This document shows, piece by piece, positions 1 to 8,976 of a stretch of DNA of 64,000 nucleotides (position 1 is its first letter; each line of letters starts with the position of its first letter). The stretch is from an uncultured Bacteroidales bacterium (lineage in GTDB: Bacteria; Bacteroidota; Bacteroidia; Bacteroidales; UBA11471): the NCBI GenBank assembly GCA_947593515.1, contig CANQDQ010000005.1:42463-106462 (forward strand). Direction: 5' to 3'. The position numbers and the translations under genes are program-made. Under the pieces are notes generated by a model. It was not told where the DNA came from. It worked only from the letters and a program-made list of their open reading frames with translations, and did no database searches.

Positions 1-42
1 GCCGATGGTTTTGAGTATGAGCCGATAATTTATCTTGAACAT
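1..42 (-). CDS. trkH: TrkH potassium transporter, N-terminal fragment
   Basis: Only the first 14 codons lie in the window (MFKINYRLILKTIG); the rest runs off the left edge. The ATG is at 42, three bases after the trkA stop. The sequence fits the usual N-terminus of Bacteroidales TrkH, the membrane pore subunit of the Trk potassium uptake system, and the order dxs-trkA-trkH is common in the group. The call rests on these few residues plus context. Confidence 0.7.
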   Translation of the reverse strand, partial: MFKINYRLILKTIG

Positions 43-45
43 GAT

Positions 46-1380
46 TTATCCGAAAAGTTTCTCCAATTTATACAGTACCGTATTCAGACAGAATACCATG
101 ACGTGGTCGTTGGCTTCTATCTGCGTATTGCCGTTTACAATCATCGCTTTTCCGTCGCGTATGAGACCGCCGAGCGTCAGGTCGCGCGGCAAGTCCAAAT
201 CTTTGACCGGCTTTTTCGTAATGGCTGCGCCCTCTTTAACGACAAGTTCCGCCACTTCGGCATCGGAAAGGGCAAGGCATTTGGCGTTCGACGAATCTTC
301 GTCGAGCAGTATTTGGAAAATGCGGCTGGCGGCAAGCAGTTTCTTGTTGATGACCGAACCGATGTCCAGTCCTTCTGCCGTAGGAATAAGCGAGAGGTTT
401 TCGACTTCGGCTATCGTCTTGATTACCCCGAAGCGTTTGGCGGTGAGGCAGGCGAGAATATTGGTTTCTGCGCTGTCGGTCAGCGCGATGAAAGCGTCGG
501 TATCCTGTATGCCCTCTTCCAGAAGCACTTCGGTGTCGCAGGCATCGCCGTTGATGATAGGAATGTCGGGTATCTTTTCGGCGAGCTGGTAGCAGCGGTC
601 TTTGTCGATTTCGATGATTTTCATGCGCATCGACTCCGGCAGTATGCGGGCGAGCCGTATGGCGATGCGGCTGCCGCCCATCACCAATATCTTGCGGACG
701 TCGATTTCTATTTTTCCGGTCAGCTGCTGTATGTCGTGTATATGTTCGGGCGTGGTGGTGAAATACACGATGTCGCCTGCCTCTATGATGTCGGAGCCGC
801 GCGGTATGATGGTTTCCGACTTACGCCGTATGGCGGCGATGTGGTAGAGCAGGTGCGTCTTGTTCAGCTCGAAAAGTTTCTGATTGAGAATGTGGGCGTT
901 TTCGCGTATTTTCGCTCCGATGAGTATCAGTTCGCCGTTGCATAGCTCGAACCAGTTGCGCGCCCAGTTGTGGCTCAGAGCGGTAATCATTTCTTCGGCA
1001 GCCAGCATTTCAGGATAGATAAGGTCGTCGACCCCCATCGCCTTGAAATGTTCGCGGTTTTCGGGCAGCATATATTCGTAGTTGTCGATGCGCGCCACCG
1101 TTTTGCGGCTGCCCAGATGTTTGGCGAGCTGGCAGGCTAAAATGTTCCGTGTCTCCGACGGCATGACGCCGATGAACAGGTCGGCATTGCCTACATTCGC
1201 CTGTTCCAAAATGTGGATAGAGGTGGGCGAGCCGGTAACGGTCATCAGGTTGTAATTGGAATCGAGCCATCGCAACGTTTCCACGTCGGTATCGATGAGG
1301 ACGATATCCAACTCTTCTTTTGAAAGCAGCTTTGCCAAATGGACGCCTACTTCACCCGCACCTGCGATAACGATTTTCAT
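46..1380 (-). CDS. trkA: Trk system potassium uptake protein TrkA
   Basis: Cytoplasmic NAD-binding regulatory subunit that gates the TrkH/TrkG potassium channel. The 444-residue protein shows the duplicated RCK layout of the family: a Rossmann nucleotide-binding motif near residues 6-18 (GAGEVGVHLAKLL), a TrkA-C domain around 145-220, a second Rossmann unit near 233-247 (VMGGSRIAIRLARIL) and a second TrkA-C domain at the C-terminus. Length is normal. It starts 21 bp after the dxs stop and ends 3 bp before the trkH ATG, so dxs, trkA and trkH form one transcription unit. No separate promoter is visible. Confidence 0.95.
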   Translation of the reverse strand: MKIVIAGAGEVGVHLAKLLSKEELDIVLIDTDVETLRWLDSNYNLMTVTGSPTSIHILEQANVGNADLFIGVMPSETRNILACQLAKHLGSRKTVARIDNYEYMLPENREHFKAMGVDDLIYPEMLAAEEMITALSHNWARNWFELCNGELILIGAKIRENAHILNQKLFELNKTHLLYHIAAIRRKSETIIPRGSDIIEAGDIVYFTTTPEHIHDIQQLTGKIEIDVRKILVMGGSRIAIRLARILPESMRMKIIEIDKDRCYQLAEKIPDIPIINGDACDTEVLLEEGIQDTDAFIALTDSAETNILACLTAKRFGVIKTIAEVENLSLIPTAEGLDIGSVINKKLLAASRIFQILLDEDSSNAKCLALSDAEVAELVVKEGAAITKKPVKDLDLPRDLTLGGLIRDGKAMIVNGNTQIEANDHVMVFCLNTVLYKLEKLFG

Positions 1381-1401
1381 ATTGTAAAAATTTTTACCTT
1401 T

Positions 1402-3318
1402 CTATTGTTTCGCGCCGCCGCGCACGCATTCCGCTATGGCTGCGACGATGCTTTCTTCGTCCATGCCGCACAGGGTGTACAGCTCGGCTACGCTTCCGTG
1501 TTCGACGAAACGGTCGGGCAACCCGATGCGCTTTATGTGGGGCGTATAGCCGTTTTCCGCCATAAATTCCATGACTGCGCTGCCCAATCCGCCGTTCACT
1601 ATACCGTCTTCCAGCGTGATGATGTGTTTGTATTTCCGTCCGATTTCATGCAATATTTCCGTGTCTATCGGTTTCAGAAATATCATGTCGTAGAGGGCTG
1701 CCGATATGCCTTGTGCGCGGACTTTCTCCACCGCTTTCTGCGCTATCTTGCCGATAGGTCCGATGGCGACGAGGGCGATGTCGGTGCCGTCGGCAAGGCG
1801 GCGACCTTTTCCTGTTTCGAGCAACTGCATGGGGCATTGCCATTCCACCTGCGACCCGCGCCCGCGCGGGTAGCGTATGGTGAAACACCCGTTGGCTTTT
1901 TGCGCCGTAAACATCAGGTGGCGCAGGTAGTGTTCGTCGATGGGCGACGCGATGGTCATGTTGGGAATGCACCGCATATAGGCAAGGTCGAATGCTCCGT
2001 GGTGCGTGGCGCCGTCTTCGCCGACCAGACCGGCGCGGTCGAGGCAGAACACGACGTGCAGGTTTTGTATGGCGACGTCGTGTATCACTTCGTCGAAAGC
2101 CCGCTGCATAAACGAAGAATAGATGTTGCAATAGGGGATAAGCCCCTCTTTGGCAAGCCCTCCCGAAAACGTTACGGCGTGTTCTTCGGCTATTCCCACA
2201 TCGAACGTGCGACGCGGATATTTTTCCATCATGTACGTCATGGAGCAGCCGGTGGGCATGGCGGGGGTGATGCCCACGATTCTTTCGTCGGCATCTGCCA
2301 GTTCCACCAATGTGTGTCCGAATACGTCTTGGAAACGGGGTGGCAGATTCGTTTCGTCCGGCAACAGCCGTTCGCCCGTTTCTTTGTTGAACCGACCCGG
2401 TGCGTGCCACGTCGTGGCATCTTTCTCGGCAGGGGCGTAGCCTTTGCCTTTTACGGTCTTGATATGCAGGATTTTCGGCCCCGACATATCCTTGATGTTG
2501 TTCAGCACCCGCACGAGATGTTTCACGTCGTGTCCGTCTATCGGTCCGAAATAGCGAATGTTCATGCCCTCGAAAATGTTTTGATGTCGGGCGATGAGGG
2601 CTTTCAGGCTGTTGTTGAAGCGCAGTATGGCGCCTCGCTGTTTTTCGGAGATGAGGCGCATACGCACCAGCAGACGATAGAGTTTGTACCGTATGTTGTT
2701 GTACAGCGGCAGCGTGTTGAATCGGGAGAGGTATTTATGAAAAGCTCCGACGTTGTCGTCGATAGCCATATCGTTGTCGTTGAGAATGATAAGCAGGTTG
2801 TTCGGATTTATGGCGGCATTGTTCAACCCCTCGAAAGCCAATCCGCCGCCTATCGCTGCGTCACCTATGACGGCTACGACCAGACGGTCGGTTTCGTTTT
2901 TCAGATGGGAGGCGACCGCAAGACCCAACGCTGCCGAAATGGAGTTGGAGGCATGACCGGCGGTGAATGTGTCGTATTCGCTTTCGGCAGGAGAGGGGAA
3001 TCCGCTCAATCCTCCGAATTTGCGGTTGGTGTCGAATCGCTCCCGCCGTCCCGTCAGTATCTTATGCCCGTAGGCCTGATGCCCCACGTCCCACACGATG
3101 CGGTCGTAAGGCGTGTTCAACACGTAGTGCAGCGCCACCGTAAGCTCCACCGTACCCAGACTCGAAGCGAAATGTCCGGGATTTTTCGAGAGCGAATCTA
3201 TGATGAACTCGCGCAATTCGTTGCACACCTGCGGCAGTTGGTCGAGTTGCAGTTTCCGCAGGTCGTCGGGAATATATATGGTAGATAGTATTTCTCTTTT
3301 TTCCGTGTTCATATCCAT
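1402..3318 (-). CDS. dxs: 1-deoxy-D-xylulose-5-phosphate synthase
   Basis: Thiamine-diphosphate enzyme that condenses pyruvate and glyceraldehyde-3-phosphate, the first step of the MEP isoprenoid pathway. Visible marks are the TPP-binding segment [17 protein letters not shown], the [10 protein letters not shown] motif near the N-terminus, the catalytic-Glu motif [13 protein letters not shown] and the downstream [15 protein letters not shown]. The reading frame extends upstream to 3411, but a promoter -7 box (TATCTTTG) at 3331-3338 lies inside that extension, so I place the start at ATG 3318 (ATG 3312 is the alternative), giving about 638 aa, normal for the family. First gene of dxs-trkA-trkH. 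Confidence 0.95.
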   Translation of the reverse strand: MDMNTEKREILSTIYIPDDLRKLQLDQLPQVCNELREFIIDSLSKNPGHFASSLGTVELTVALHYVLNTPYDRIVWDVGHQAYGHKILTGRRERFDTNRKFGGLSGFPSPAESEYDTFTAGHASNSISAALGLAVASHLKNETDRLVVAVIGDAAIGGGLAFEGLNNAAINPNNLLIILNDNDMAIDDNVGAFHKYLSRFNTLPLYNNIRYKLYRLLVRMRLISEKQRGAILRFNNSLKALIARHQNIFEGMNIRYFGPIDGHDVKHLVRVLNNIKDMSGPKILHIKTVKGKGYAPAEKDATTWHAPGRFNKETGERLLPDETNLPPRFQDVFGHTLVELADADERIVGITPAMPTGCSMTYMMEKYPRRTFDVGIAEEHAVTFSGGLAKEGLIPYCNIYSSFMQRAFDEVIHDVAIQNLHVVFCLDRAGLVGEDGATHHGAFDLAYMRCIPNMTIASPIDEHYLRHLMFTAQKANGCFTIRYPRGRGSQVEWQCPMQLLETGKGRRLADGTDIALVAIGPIGKIAQKAVEKVRAQGISAALYDMIFLKPIDTEILHEIGRKYKHIITLEDGIVNGGLGSAVMEFMAENGYTPHIKRIGLPDRFVEHGSVAELYTLCGMDEESIVAAIAECVRGGAKQ

Positions 3319-3330
3319 GCAATAGAATTG

Positions 3331-3338
3331 CAAAGATA
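3331..3338 (-). promoter_or_regulatory. dxs promoter -7 element
   Basis: On the minus strand this reads TATCTTTG, an exact match to the Bacteroidota -7 consensus TAnnTTTG. It sits only about 13 bp before ATG 3318, implying a very short leader and ruling out the longer upstream start. Confidence 0.6.
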
Positions 3339-3413
3339 CGTTTTTTTTACAAGTAGATGTGTCGTAGGCAAAAATAAATGAATTTTCCTTTTTTTCCCGA
3401 AGCGACGGCATAA

Positions 3414-5885
3414 TTATTCGAACTCGACAACGGTGATGCCCGCTCCGCCGAATTGCACGTGTTCATCGTGAAAATCGCGTATGCCCGCCACGCCTTTCAG
3501 GTATTGGCGCACGAGCTGCCGCAGAATGCCCGTGCCCGTGCCGTGCAGAATGCGCACCTGCTCGGCGCCCGTCTGTATGGCGTCGTCGATGTAGTAGATG
3601 ACCGCTTGCAGGGCTTCGTCGCCTCTCATGCCGCGAATGTCTATCTCCCGACGGAAGTGCAGCTGCTTGTCCCGCATACTGTTGGCGGTATTTTCGCTCA
3701 CGAAGGTGGCTTTTGCCGTCGGGTTTCGTTTTATCCGGTTGGGGCTTGTTTTTTCGAGCAATTCGGTTTTTACGGTCGTTTTCACCTGCCCGAAGACGAC
3801 GGTTGCTTTTTTCCCGTTTATCTCCACCACTTCGCCGGCGGTCGATTGCCCTTGCAGGCACACGGCGTCGCCTACGGCGATGACGCTTTCTGTCGGTGCG
3901 GGTTTCGCCTCTTTCTTGGGACGGTTTTTCTTTTCCTCTTTCGCCTTTATTTTGGAAATCTTGTGGGCAATGGTATCGTCGTCGCAGCTCTCTGTTGCCA
4001 GTCCGCTTTTGAATGCGGCCAACTCCTGTCTTGCTTTTCGGGTTTTCTCCTTTTCGGCGTCGGCTTCTTTTATCGTGCGAATGGTATTTTCGATGCGGGC
4101 GTTTGCTTCGGCGACGAGTTGCTCGGCTTTCTCTTTGGCTTCTTTGAGAATGCGCTTGCGCTCTTTCTCTATCGCCTGCAAATCTGCCGAATACCGCTCG
4201 GTGATTTCGTCGAGCTGCTTTTCCCGCAGGCGGATATTCTGACGTTTGTTTTCCCAATATCGTTTGTCCCGCACGATGTCTTGCAGGTACTTGTCCATAT
4301 CGATGTAGTCGGAGCCCACTTTTTCCGACGCATCGGCGATGACCTCTTCGGGCAGTCCGATTTTGCGGGCTATCTCTATGGCGAACGAGCTGCCCGGATT
4401 GCCGATGGAGAGCTTGAACAGCGGCTGCATCAGGTGCCGGTCGTAGAGCATGGCGCCATTGACGATGCCGGCGGTATCTTCGGCAAAATGTTTCAGATTC
4501 TGGTAATGCGTGGTGATGACGCCGAAAGCCTCTTTCCGGTTAAAGCGGTCGAGCAGCGCTTCGGCTATGGCGCCGCCTATCTGCGGCTCGGTACCGCTGC
4601 CGAACTCGTCGATGAGCAGGAGGGTGGCGTTGTCGCAGTTCCGGACGAAAAATTTCATGTTCGTCAGGTGCGAGCTGTACGTACTCAGGTCGTTTTCAAT
4701 CGATTGCTCGTCGCCGATGTCGATAAAGATGCGCTCGAAGACGCCCGTATGCGAATTTTCGTAAACCGGTATCAACATACCGCACTGCAACATATATTGC
4801 AACAGTCCCACCGTTTTCAGACACACCGATTTGCCGCCGGCATTCGGACCCGAAATGAGCAGTATGCGCTGTTTTTCCGTGAGCGTTATGTCGAGCGGTA
4901 CGACCTGTTTCTGCTGCTTTTTCAACGCCAGATACAGAAGCGGGTGCACGGCATGATACCACTCTATCTGCCGACACTCTTCCACGTGCGGTAATAACCC
5001 GTTTATCTCCGCTGCCAACAAGGCTTTGGCGCGAATAAAATCGATGTCGGCAAGAAATTCATACGATTGCAGCAGGTCGGGCAGGGTGGGGCGCAGTTCG
5101 TCGGTGAAGCGGGTGAGAATGCGCACGATTTCGCGCCGTTCCTCCCCTTCGAGTTCCCGCACGCGGTTGTTGGCTTCCACCACTTCGGCAGGCTCCACAT
5201 ACACCGTTTTTCCGCTCGCCGACTCGTCGTGCACGATGCCTTGAATGCGGCGTTTGTAGGCAGGGCTTACCGGTATGACCAACCGACCGTCGCGTAGCGA
5301 CGGAGCCACGTCTTTATCGACAAAACCATCGTTTTGCGCCTTTTTCAGAATCAGATTCAGACTGCGCGATATGCCTGCCGTCGTCCGGCTCAATTCGCGG
5401 CGTATCTCCGCCAATTCCGGCGACGCATTATCTTTCACACGACCGAATTTGTCGATGATTCGGTCGATTTTCACCAACAGCTGCGGAAATACCGCCACCT
5501 CGCTCGCCAGCGATTGCAGGTGCGGGTAGGGGCGCTCGCTCTCCTCATCGTCCGGCACGAGAAAATGCACGATGCCATTTATCGTTTCGAGCGACCGCCG
5601 CAGGTCGAAAAGCTCGGATTCATCGAGAAAAGTCCCCTCAATGCGCACGTGCTGCAACGACGGACGCACGTCGAAAAAATTGTCCGACGGAAAATTTTCC
5701 TCCGCCGACAGCAGCCGGCAAAACTCCTCCGTTTCCCGCAAGCGCGCATCGATGTCGGCAAACGAAGTCATAAACTTCATTTGCTCCACCCGCTCTTCGC
5801 CCAACGGACAAAGGCAGCGGTCGGCAATCAACCGGCGTATCTTGTCGAACCCGATTTTCTCTTCAAAATTCTGCGGATAAAACAC
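3414..5885 (-). CDS. mutS2: Endonuclease MutS2 (MutS-like ATPase with Smr domain)
   Basis: MutS family protein without the mismatch-recognition domain, thought to act on branched DNA or on collided ribosomes rather than in mismatch repair. Visible are the core/lever region, Walker [16 protein letters not shown], Walker [14 protein letters not shown], a long charged coiled-coil segment, and a C-terminal Smr domain with IDIRG and HGTGTG motifs. The open frame begins at 5945, but a -7 box at 5910-5917 lies within it, so the likely start is the GTG at 5885 (then [12 protein letters not shown], matching relatives that start at this point), giving about 823 aa. It ends 95 bp before the dxs start. 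Confidence 0.93.
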   Translation of the reverse strand: MFYPQNFEEKIGFDKIRRLIADRCLCPLGEERVEQMKFMTSFADIDARLRETEEFCRLLSAEENFPSDNFFDVRPSLQHVRIEGTFLDESELFDLRRSLETINGIVHFLVPDDEESERPYPHLQSLASEVAVFPQLLVKIDRIIDKFGRVKDNASPELAEIRRELSRTTAGISRSLNLILKKAQNDGFVDKDVAPSLRDGRLVIPVSPAYKRRIQGIVHDESASGKTVYVEPAEVVEANNRVRELEGEERREIVRILTRFTDELRPTLPDLLQSYEFLADIDFIRAKALLAAEINGLLPHVEECRQIEWYHAVHPLLYLALKKQQKQVVPLDITLTEKQRILLISGPNAGGKSVCLKTVGLLQYMLQCGMLIPVYENSHTGVFERIFIDIGDEQSIENDLSTYSSHLTNMKFFVRNCDNATLLLIDEFGSGTEPQIGGAIAEALLDRFNRKEAFGVITTHYQNLKHFAEDTAGIVNGAMLYDRHLMQPLFKLSIGNPGSSFAIEIARKIGLPEEVIADASEKVGSDYIDMDKYLQDIVRDKRYWENKRQNIRLREKQLDEITERYSADLQAIEKERKRILKEAKEKAEQLVAEANARIENTIRTIKEADAEKEKTRKARQELAAFKSGLATESCDDDTIAHKISKIKAKEEKKNRPKKEAKPAPTESVIAVGDAVCLQGQSTAGEVVEINGKKATVVFGQVKTTVKTELLEKTSPNRIKRNPTAKATFVSENTANSMRDKQLHFRREIDIRGMRGDEALQAVIYYIDDAIQTGAEQVRILHGTGTGILRQLVRQYLKGVAGIRDFHDEHVQFGGAGITVVEFE

Positions 5886-5909
5886 AATCTTGATTACTTG
5901 AAACTGTGG

Positions 5910-5917
5910 CAAAGGTA
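5910..5917 (-). promoter_or_regulatory. mutS2 promoter -7 element
   Basis: Reads TACCTTTG on the minus strand, matching TAnnTTTG. About 24 bp upstream of the proposed GTG start, and inside the longer annotated-style open frame, so it helps decide the start. Confidence 0.5.
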
Positions 5918-5966
5918 ATAAAAAAAACTCCACGTCGCTACCCACACACCTTGTAAGTATTGTCTG

Positions 5967-5999
5967 TTTGAATGATTTTTATTTAAAAGGATATTTTTG
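5967..5999 (+). promoter_or_regulatory. Candidate promoter for a short transcript
   Basis: TTTG at 5967-5970, 21 bp spacer, then TATTTTTG at 5992-5999. This is a full Bacteroidota -33/-7 pair pointing right, with no long gene before the terminator at 6095-6118. Confidence 0.4.
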
Positions 6000-6004
6000 T
6001 AATG

Positions 6005-6124
6005 TTGCCTTTGCCGGTTGACTCTACCGTCCGATTTTTTCAACTCGCCTTGACCTTTATTGTTTTTACGGTAAAATATTGAAGAAAATGAAAAGAGGAG
6101 CTTGAAATCAGGTTCCTCTTTTTT
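6005..6124 (+). ncRNA. Candidate small RNA in the mutS2-6349 gap
   Basis: The 463-bp gap between mutS2 and the next gene holds a plus-strand promoter pair ending at 5999 and a hairpin plus T-run at 6095-6124. Together they define a transcript of about 120 nt. A 26-codon frame (ATG 6002 to stop 6082) begins at or before the expected transcription start, so a coding role is less likely. I recognise no known RNA family. The rest of the gap is AT-rich without visible structure. Confidence 0.3.
6095..6118 (+). terminator. Hairpin with T-run
   Basis: GAGGAGC (6095-6101) pairs with GTTCCTC (6112-6118) through seven pairs, one a wobble, followed by six T residues. No plus-strand gene precedes it, which is why a small RNA is proposed. 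Confidence 0.5.
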
Positions 6125-6294
6125 ATAGTTTTTTTATAAGAAATATCATTGTGAAAATATATGATATATACTATTCTCATATTGTGATAATTAGAGAAAT
6201 GCACGTAAAAAGTGTAAAATAATAGTTTCAATCTGTCAAAGAAAAGAAAGTTAAAAAATAAAAAAGACGCTTCCGATAAAAAAAAAATCTCCGT

Positions 6295-6328
6295 TTTGTG
6301 TGAAATATAAATTTTTTATATACCTTTG
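6295..6328 (+). promoter_or_regulatory. Promoter of the 6349-rsmI unit
   Basis: TTTG at 6295-6298, 22 bp, then TACCTTTG at 6321-6328; the ATG is about 20 bp further on. Confidence 0.6.
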
Positions 6329-6348
6329 TCGCTAAAAGGCACTGTAAA

Positions 6349-7134
6349 ATGTCCGATGTTTGCATAGAACGCATAAAAACGACGCTTTCGGAATTGCAAG
6401 AGTTGGTGGAACTTATCGCAAAAAATTCCCCAGAAACGCCGGAAATTTTATACAAAATAACTCTCGAAAAGGGGGAGTCGTTATGTGAACAGGTGAGGGC
6501 ATTCATTACCGATAACAAAACGGTTGCAGCGGCAGCCGTGATGCCTGATAAAGCTATTGAAACAAGCATTCCCGTGTCGGCAGAGGCTCTTGCGAGCGAC
6601 ACTTCTACCGGTGTGGACGGAAAAGAAGATGAGTCGAAGCCCGAAGAAAAAAACGATTCGGCGCCGGAGACTTCCCCCTTTTCATGGGATACTTCCGATG
6701 AGGACTTTTGTCTTTTTGACGGAATTATCCCGACGAAAAAATCGTCCGATGTCCCTGCCGCAGAAGATGAAAAAGCCGAAGAATCTGCCGTACTTGCATC
6801 GGCGGAGGACGAAACTCCGGCGGCAGAAGATTCGGTTCCGGACGAATCGTCGGAGACCGTTTCCGATAAAGAAAATGAAATTTCGGCATCGGAAAATGGA
6901 CAACCGGTACAGGGAAAAGAATTAGAGACTATGATGAGCATCAACGACCGTTTTCTCTTTCGGAGAGAACTTTTCGATGGAGACGGGGAGTTGATGGCGT
7001 CCGTTATCGACGCGCTCAATCATATAACGTCATACGAAGCGTCGTTGGCGTATCTGCATACGCATTTTGCGTGGGATTTCGAGTCGGAGACAGTCGGTCT
7101 GCTGTGTATGTTGATACAGCAGCGTTTTGAGTAA
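6349..7134 (+). CDS. Conserved hypothetical acidic protein
   Basis: 261 aa without signal peptide or membrane segment. An N-terminal helical part (residues 1-60) is joined to a long Glu/Asp/Ser/Ala/Pro-rich, probably disordered middle (about 75-195). The C-terminal segment (about 196-261) contains INDRFLFRRELFDGDGELM and ends with WDFESETVGLLCMLIQQRFE. This tail resembles the C-terminal block of a Bacteroidales hypothetical family with a disordered acidic linker; the function is unknown. It has its own promoter and is followed after 5 bp by rsmI, so the two are cotranscribed. Confidence 0.8.
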   Translation: MSDVCIERIKTTLSELQELVELIAKNSPETPEILYKITLEKGESLCEQVRAFITDNKTVAAAAVMPDKAIETSIPVSAEALASDTSTGVDGKEDESKPEEKNDSAPETSPFSWDTSDEDFCLFDGIIPTKKSSDVPAAEDEKAEESAVLASAEDETPAAEDSVPDESSETVSDKENEISASENGQPVQGKELETMMSINDRFLFRRELFDGDGELMASVIDALNHITSYEASLAYLHTHFAWDFESETVGLLCMLIQQRFE

Positions 7135-7139
7135 CAGCC

Positions 7140-7859
7140 ATGTCGAAACTCTACATCGTACCCACCCCGATCGGTAATCTCGAAGACATGACGATGAGAG
7201 CCGTGCGCGTATTGCAGGAAGTCGATTGCATATTGGCGGAAGATACCCGCACCAGCGGAATCCTGCTGAAACATTACGGCATCAAAACCCGTATGCAGTC
7301 GCACCACAAATTTAATGAACGCCAAACCGTCGATGCGGTGGTCGAGCGGCTCTCTGCCGGCGAGACGATTGCATTGATTTCCGACGCAGGCACACCGGCT
7401 ATTTCCGATCCGGGATTTCTTTTGGTACGGGCTTGTCGGCGGGCGGGAGTCGAAGTCGAGTGTCTGCCGGGAGCGACGGCATTCGTTCCGGCGCTTGTCG
7501 ATTCGGGGTTGCCGTGCGACCGATTCGTTTTCGAGGGCTTTCTGCCCCAGAAAAAAGGTCGTGCCACCCGACTGAATGAGCTTGCGACCGAGCGGCGTAC
7601 CATGATATTTTATGAGGCGCCTTTCCGATTGGTCAAGACGTTGGAACAGATGGCTGCGGTTTTCGGTGCGGACAGACAAGTATCGGTAAGCCGTGAAATC
7701 TCAAAGATTCATGAAGAGACTCTTTGCGGTACTTTTACCGAGCTTCTTGCCCGATATGCCGAACGGGAGCCGCGTGGTGAATGTGTAATCATAGTAGAGG
7801 GAACTTCGCTTGCGGAGGAGAAACCTCGAAAAAACATAAAAGAAAAACAACAAAAATAG
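7140..7859 (+). CDS. rsmI: 16S rRNA (cytidine(1402)-2'-O)-methyltransferase
   Basis: SAM-dependent enzyme that 2'-O-methylates C1402 in the decoding centre of 16S rRNA. The 239-residue protein begins with the signature LYIVPTPIGNLEDMTMRA and carries AEDTRTSGILLKHYGI, LISDAGTPAISDPG and LPGATAFVPAL, the tetrapyrrole-methylase-fold motifs of this family. Length is normal; the C-terminal 15 residues are a basic tail rich in Lys. It starts 5 bp after the acidic hypothetical gene and 24 bp before the next lipoprotein gene. Confidence 0.95.
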   Translation: MSKLYIVPTPIGNLEDMTMRAVRVLQEVDCILAEDTRTSGILLKHYGIKTRMQSHHKFNERQTVDAVVERLSAGETIALISDAGTPAISDPGFLLVRACRRAGVEVECLPGATAFVPALVDSGLPCDRFVFEGFLPQKKGRATRLNELATERRTMIFYEAPFRLVKTLEQMAAVFGADRQVSVSREISKIHEETLCGTFTELLARYAEREPRGECVIIVEGTSLAEEKPRKNIKEKQQK

Positions 7860-7883
7860 AAACAACTTTTAAAAACAAAAATT

Positions 7884-8717
7884 ATGAAAAAAGTAGTGTT
7901 AAGCATGACAGCCCTTTCGATGCTTCTTTTGGTATCTTGCCAGGGCTACAAAGATCAGATTGCTCGTTTGCAATTCCAAAACGACTCTATTGCGCAGGTA
8001 AACGCCCGCATTAGCTCCGAATTTGACGAATTGCTCCAAATGATGGACGAAATCGAAGCCGGTTTCCTGCAGGTTGAACAGACCGAAGCCGGTTTGAGCC
8101 AAGAAGACGGTGAACGTCTCAAAGCCGATATCGCTCAAATCGTGGACATTCTCAAAGAGAACCAAGCTAAACTCGCCGATTTGGAAAAGAAATATAAATC
8201 TCGCGGCTATACTATTTCGCAATTGAACAAAACGATCGAACGCCTCAAAGCCGAAAACGAAGAAAAAGTGGCTATGATCACCCAATTGCAACAAGAACTT
8301 GCACAGCGCGATGCCCAAATCAAAGAACTCGATGCTTCTGTTGCTTCTTTGAACGACAAAGTTTCTGCTCTTTCCGCTGAGTCTGCCGAACAGCAAGGTG
8401 TTATCGGTGCACAAGACAGAGTGCTCAATACCGTATATTACATGGTTTCCAAATATAAAGATCTCAAAGCCAACGGTGTTGTAATCAAAGGTCGTGCTCT
8501 GCAAGGCGAAGTAAACAACGCTTTGTTCACGGAAGTCGATTTGCGCAATCTTACCTCTATTCCTTTGAATAATGTGAAAAGAGCTACTATTCTGACGGCT
8601 CATCCCGCAGGTTCTTATACTTTGGTAAAAGAAGGAAAACGCTATACCGAACTGGCAATTACCAATCCTGCCGAATTTTGGAGCGTATCGCGTTATCTCG
8701 TAATTCGCGTTAAATAA
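7884..8717 (+). CDS. Coiled-coil lipoprotein, function unknown
   Basis: 277 aa. The N-terminus is a lipoprotein signal with lipobox LLVSC (Cys19). Residues of about 25-185 form one long heptad-like coiled coil (many Gln, Glu, Leu, Lys), and the last 90 residues form a small globular domain. It is probably anchored in the envelope facing the periplasm. Codon use (many AAC, GCT, ATC, CTC) differs from its neighbours and suggests strong expression. It follows rsmI by 24 bp and ends in a strong terminator. Such lipoproteins are common in Bacteroidales without an assigned role. Confidence 0.85.
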   Translation: MKKVVLSMTALSMLLLVSCQGYKDQIARLQFQNDSIAQVNARISSEFDELLQMMDEIEAGFLQVEQTEAGLSQEDGERLKADIAQIVDILKENQAKLADLEKKYKSRGYTISQLNKTIERLKAENEEKVAMITQLQQELAQRDAQIKELDASVASLNDKVSALSAESAEQQGVIGAQDRVLNTVYYMVSKYKDLKANGVVIKGRALQGEVNNALFTEVDLRNLTSIPLNNVKRATILTAHPAGSYTLVKEGKRYTELAITNPAEFWSVSRYLVIRVK

Positions 8718-8743
8718 AACGGATTCACAGATAAAAATAAAAA

Positions 8744-8764
8744 GCATCGGAATTTTTCCGATGC
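8744..8764 (+). terminator. Intrinsic terminator after the 7884 lipoprotein gene
   Basis: GCATCGGAA and TTCCGATGC form a nine-pair stem with a TTT loop, followed by seven T residues. The upstream A-run makes it usable from both sides. Confidence 0.85.
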
Positions 8765-8911
8765 TTTTTTTGTGCTTTTATGCGACGGTATGCTTTTATT
8801 ATGAAATTGACTTTTTGCCAGCAAAAGATAAATATTTTTCATCGTAAAAGAGAAAAAGTAGTAGGTAATCGCATTTAGAGTAAAAATAAAATGGCAAATT
8901 GTCAGAAAATA

Positions 8912-8942
8912 TTTGCGGACGTCAAAATAATATGTATATTTG
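8912..8942 (+). promoter_or_regulatory. gdhA promoter
   Basis: TTTG at 8912-8915, 19 bp, TATATTTG at 8935-8942: a full consensus pair about 34 bp before the ATG. Confidence 0.75.
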
Positions 8943-8976
8943 TAGTATTAAAAATTAACCCTTAAATCTTGACGTT

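Noticed and set aside
1339..3288. Long plus-strand open frame (649 codons) opposite dxs
   Set aside because: It is an antisense shadow of dxs and trkA. It has no promoter or family motifs, and its composition follows the GC-skewed codon pattern of the real gene.
6040..6231. 63-codon minus-strand frame upstream of the 6349 gene
   Set aside because: AT-rich, spans the hairpin at 6095-6118, and has no promoter or family.
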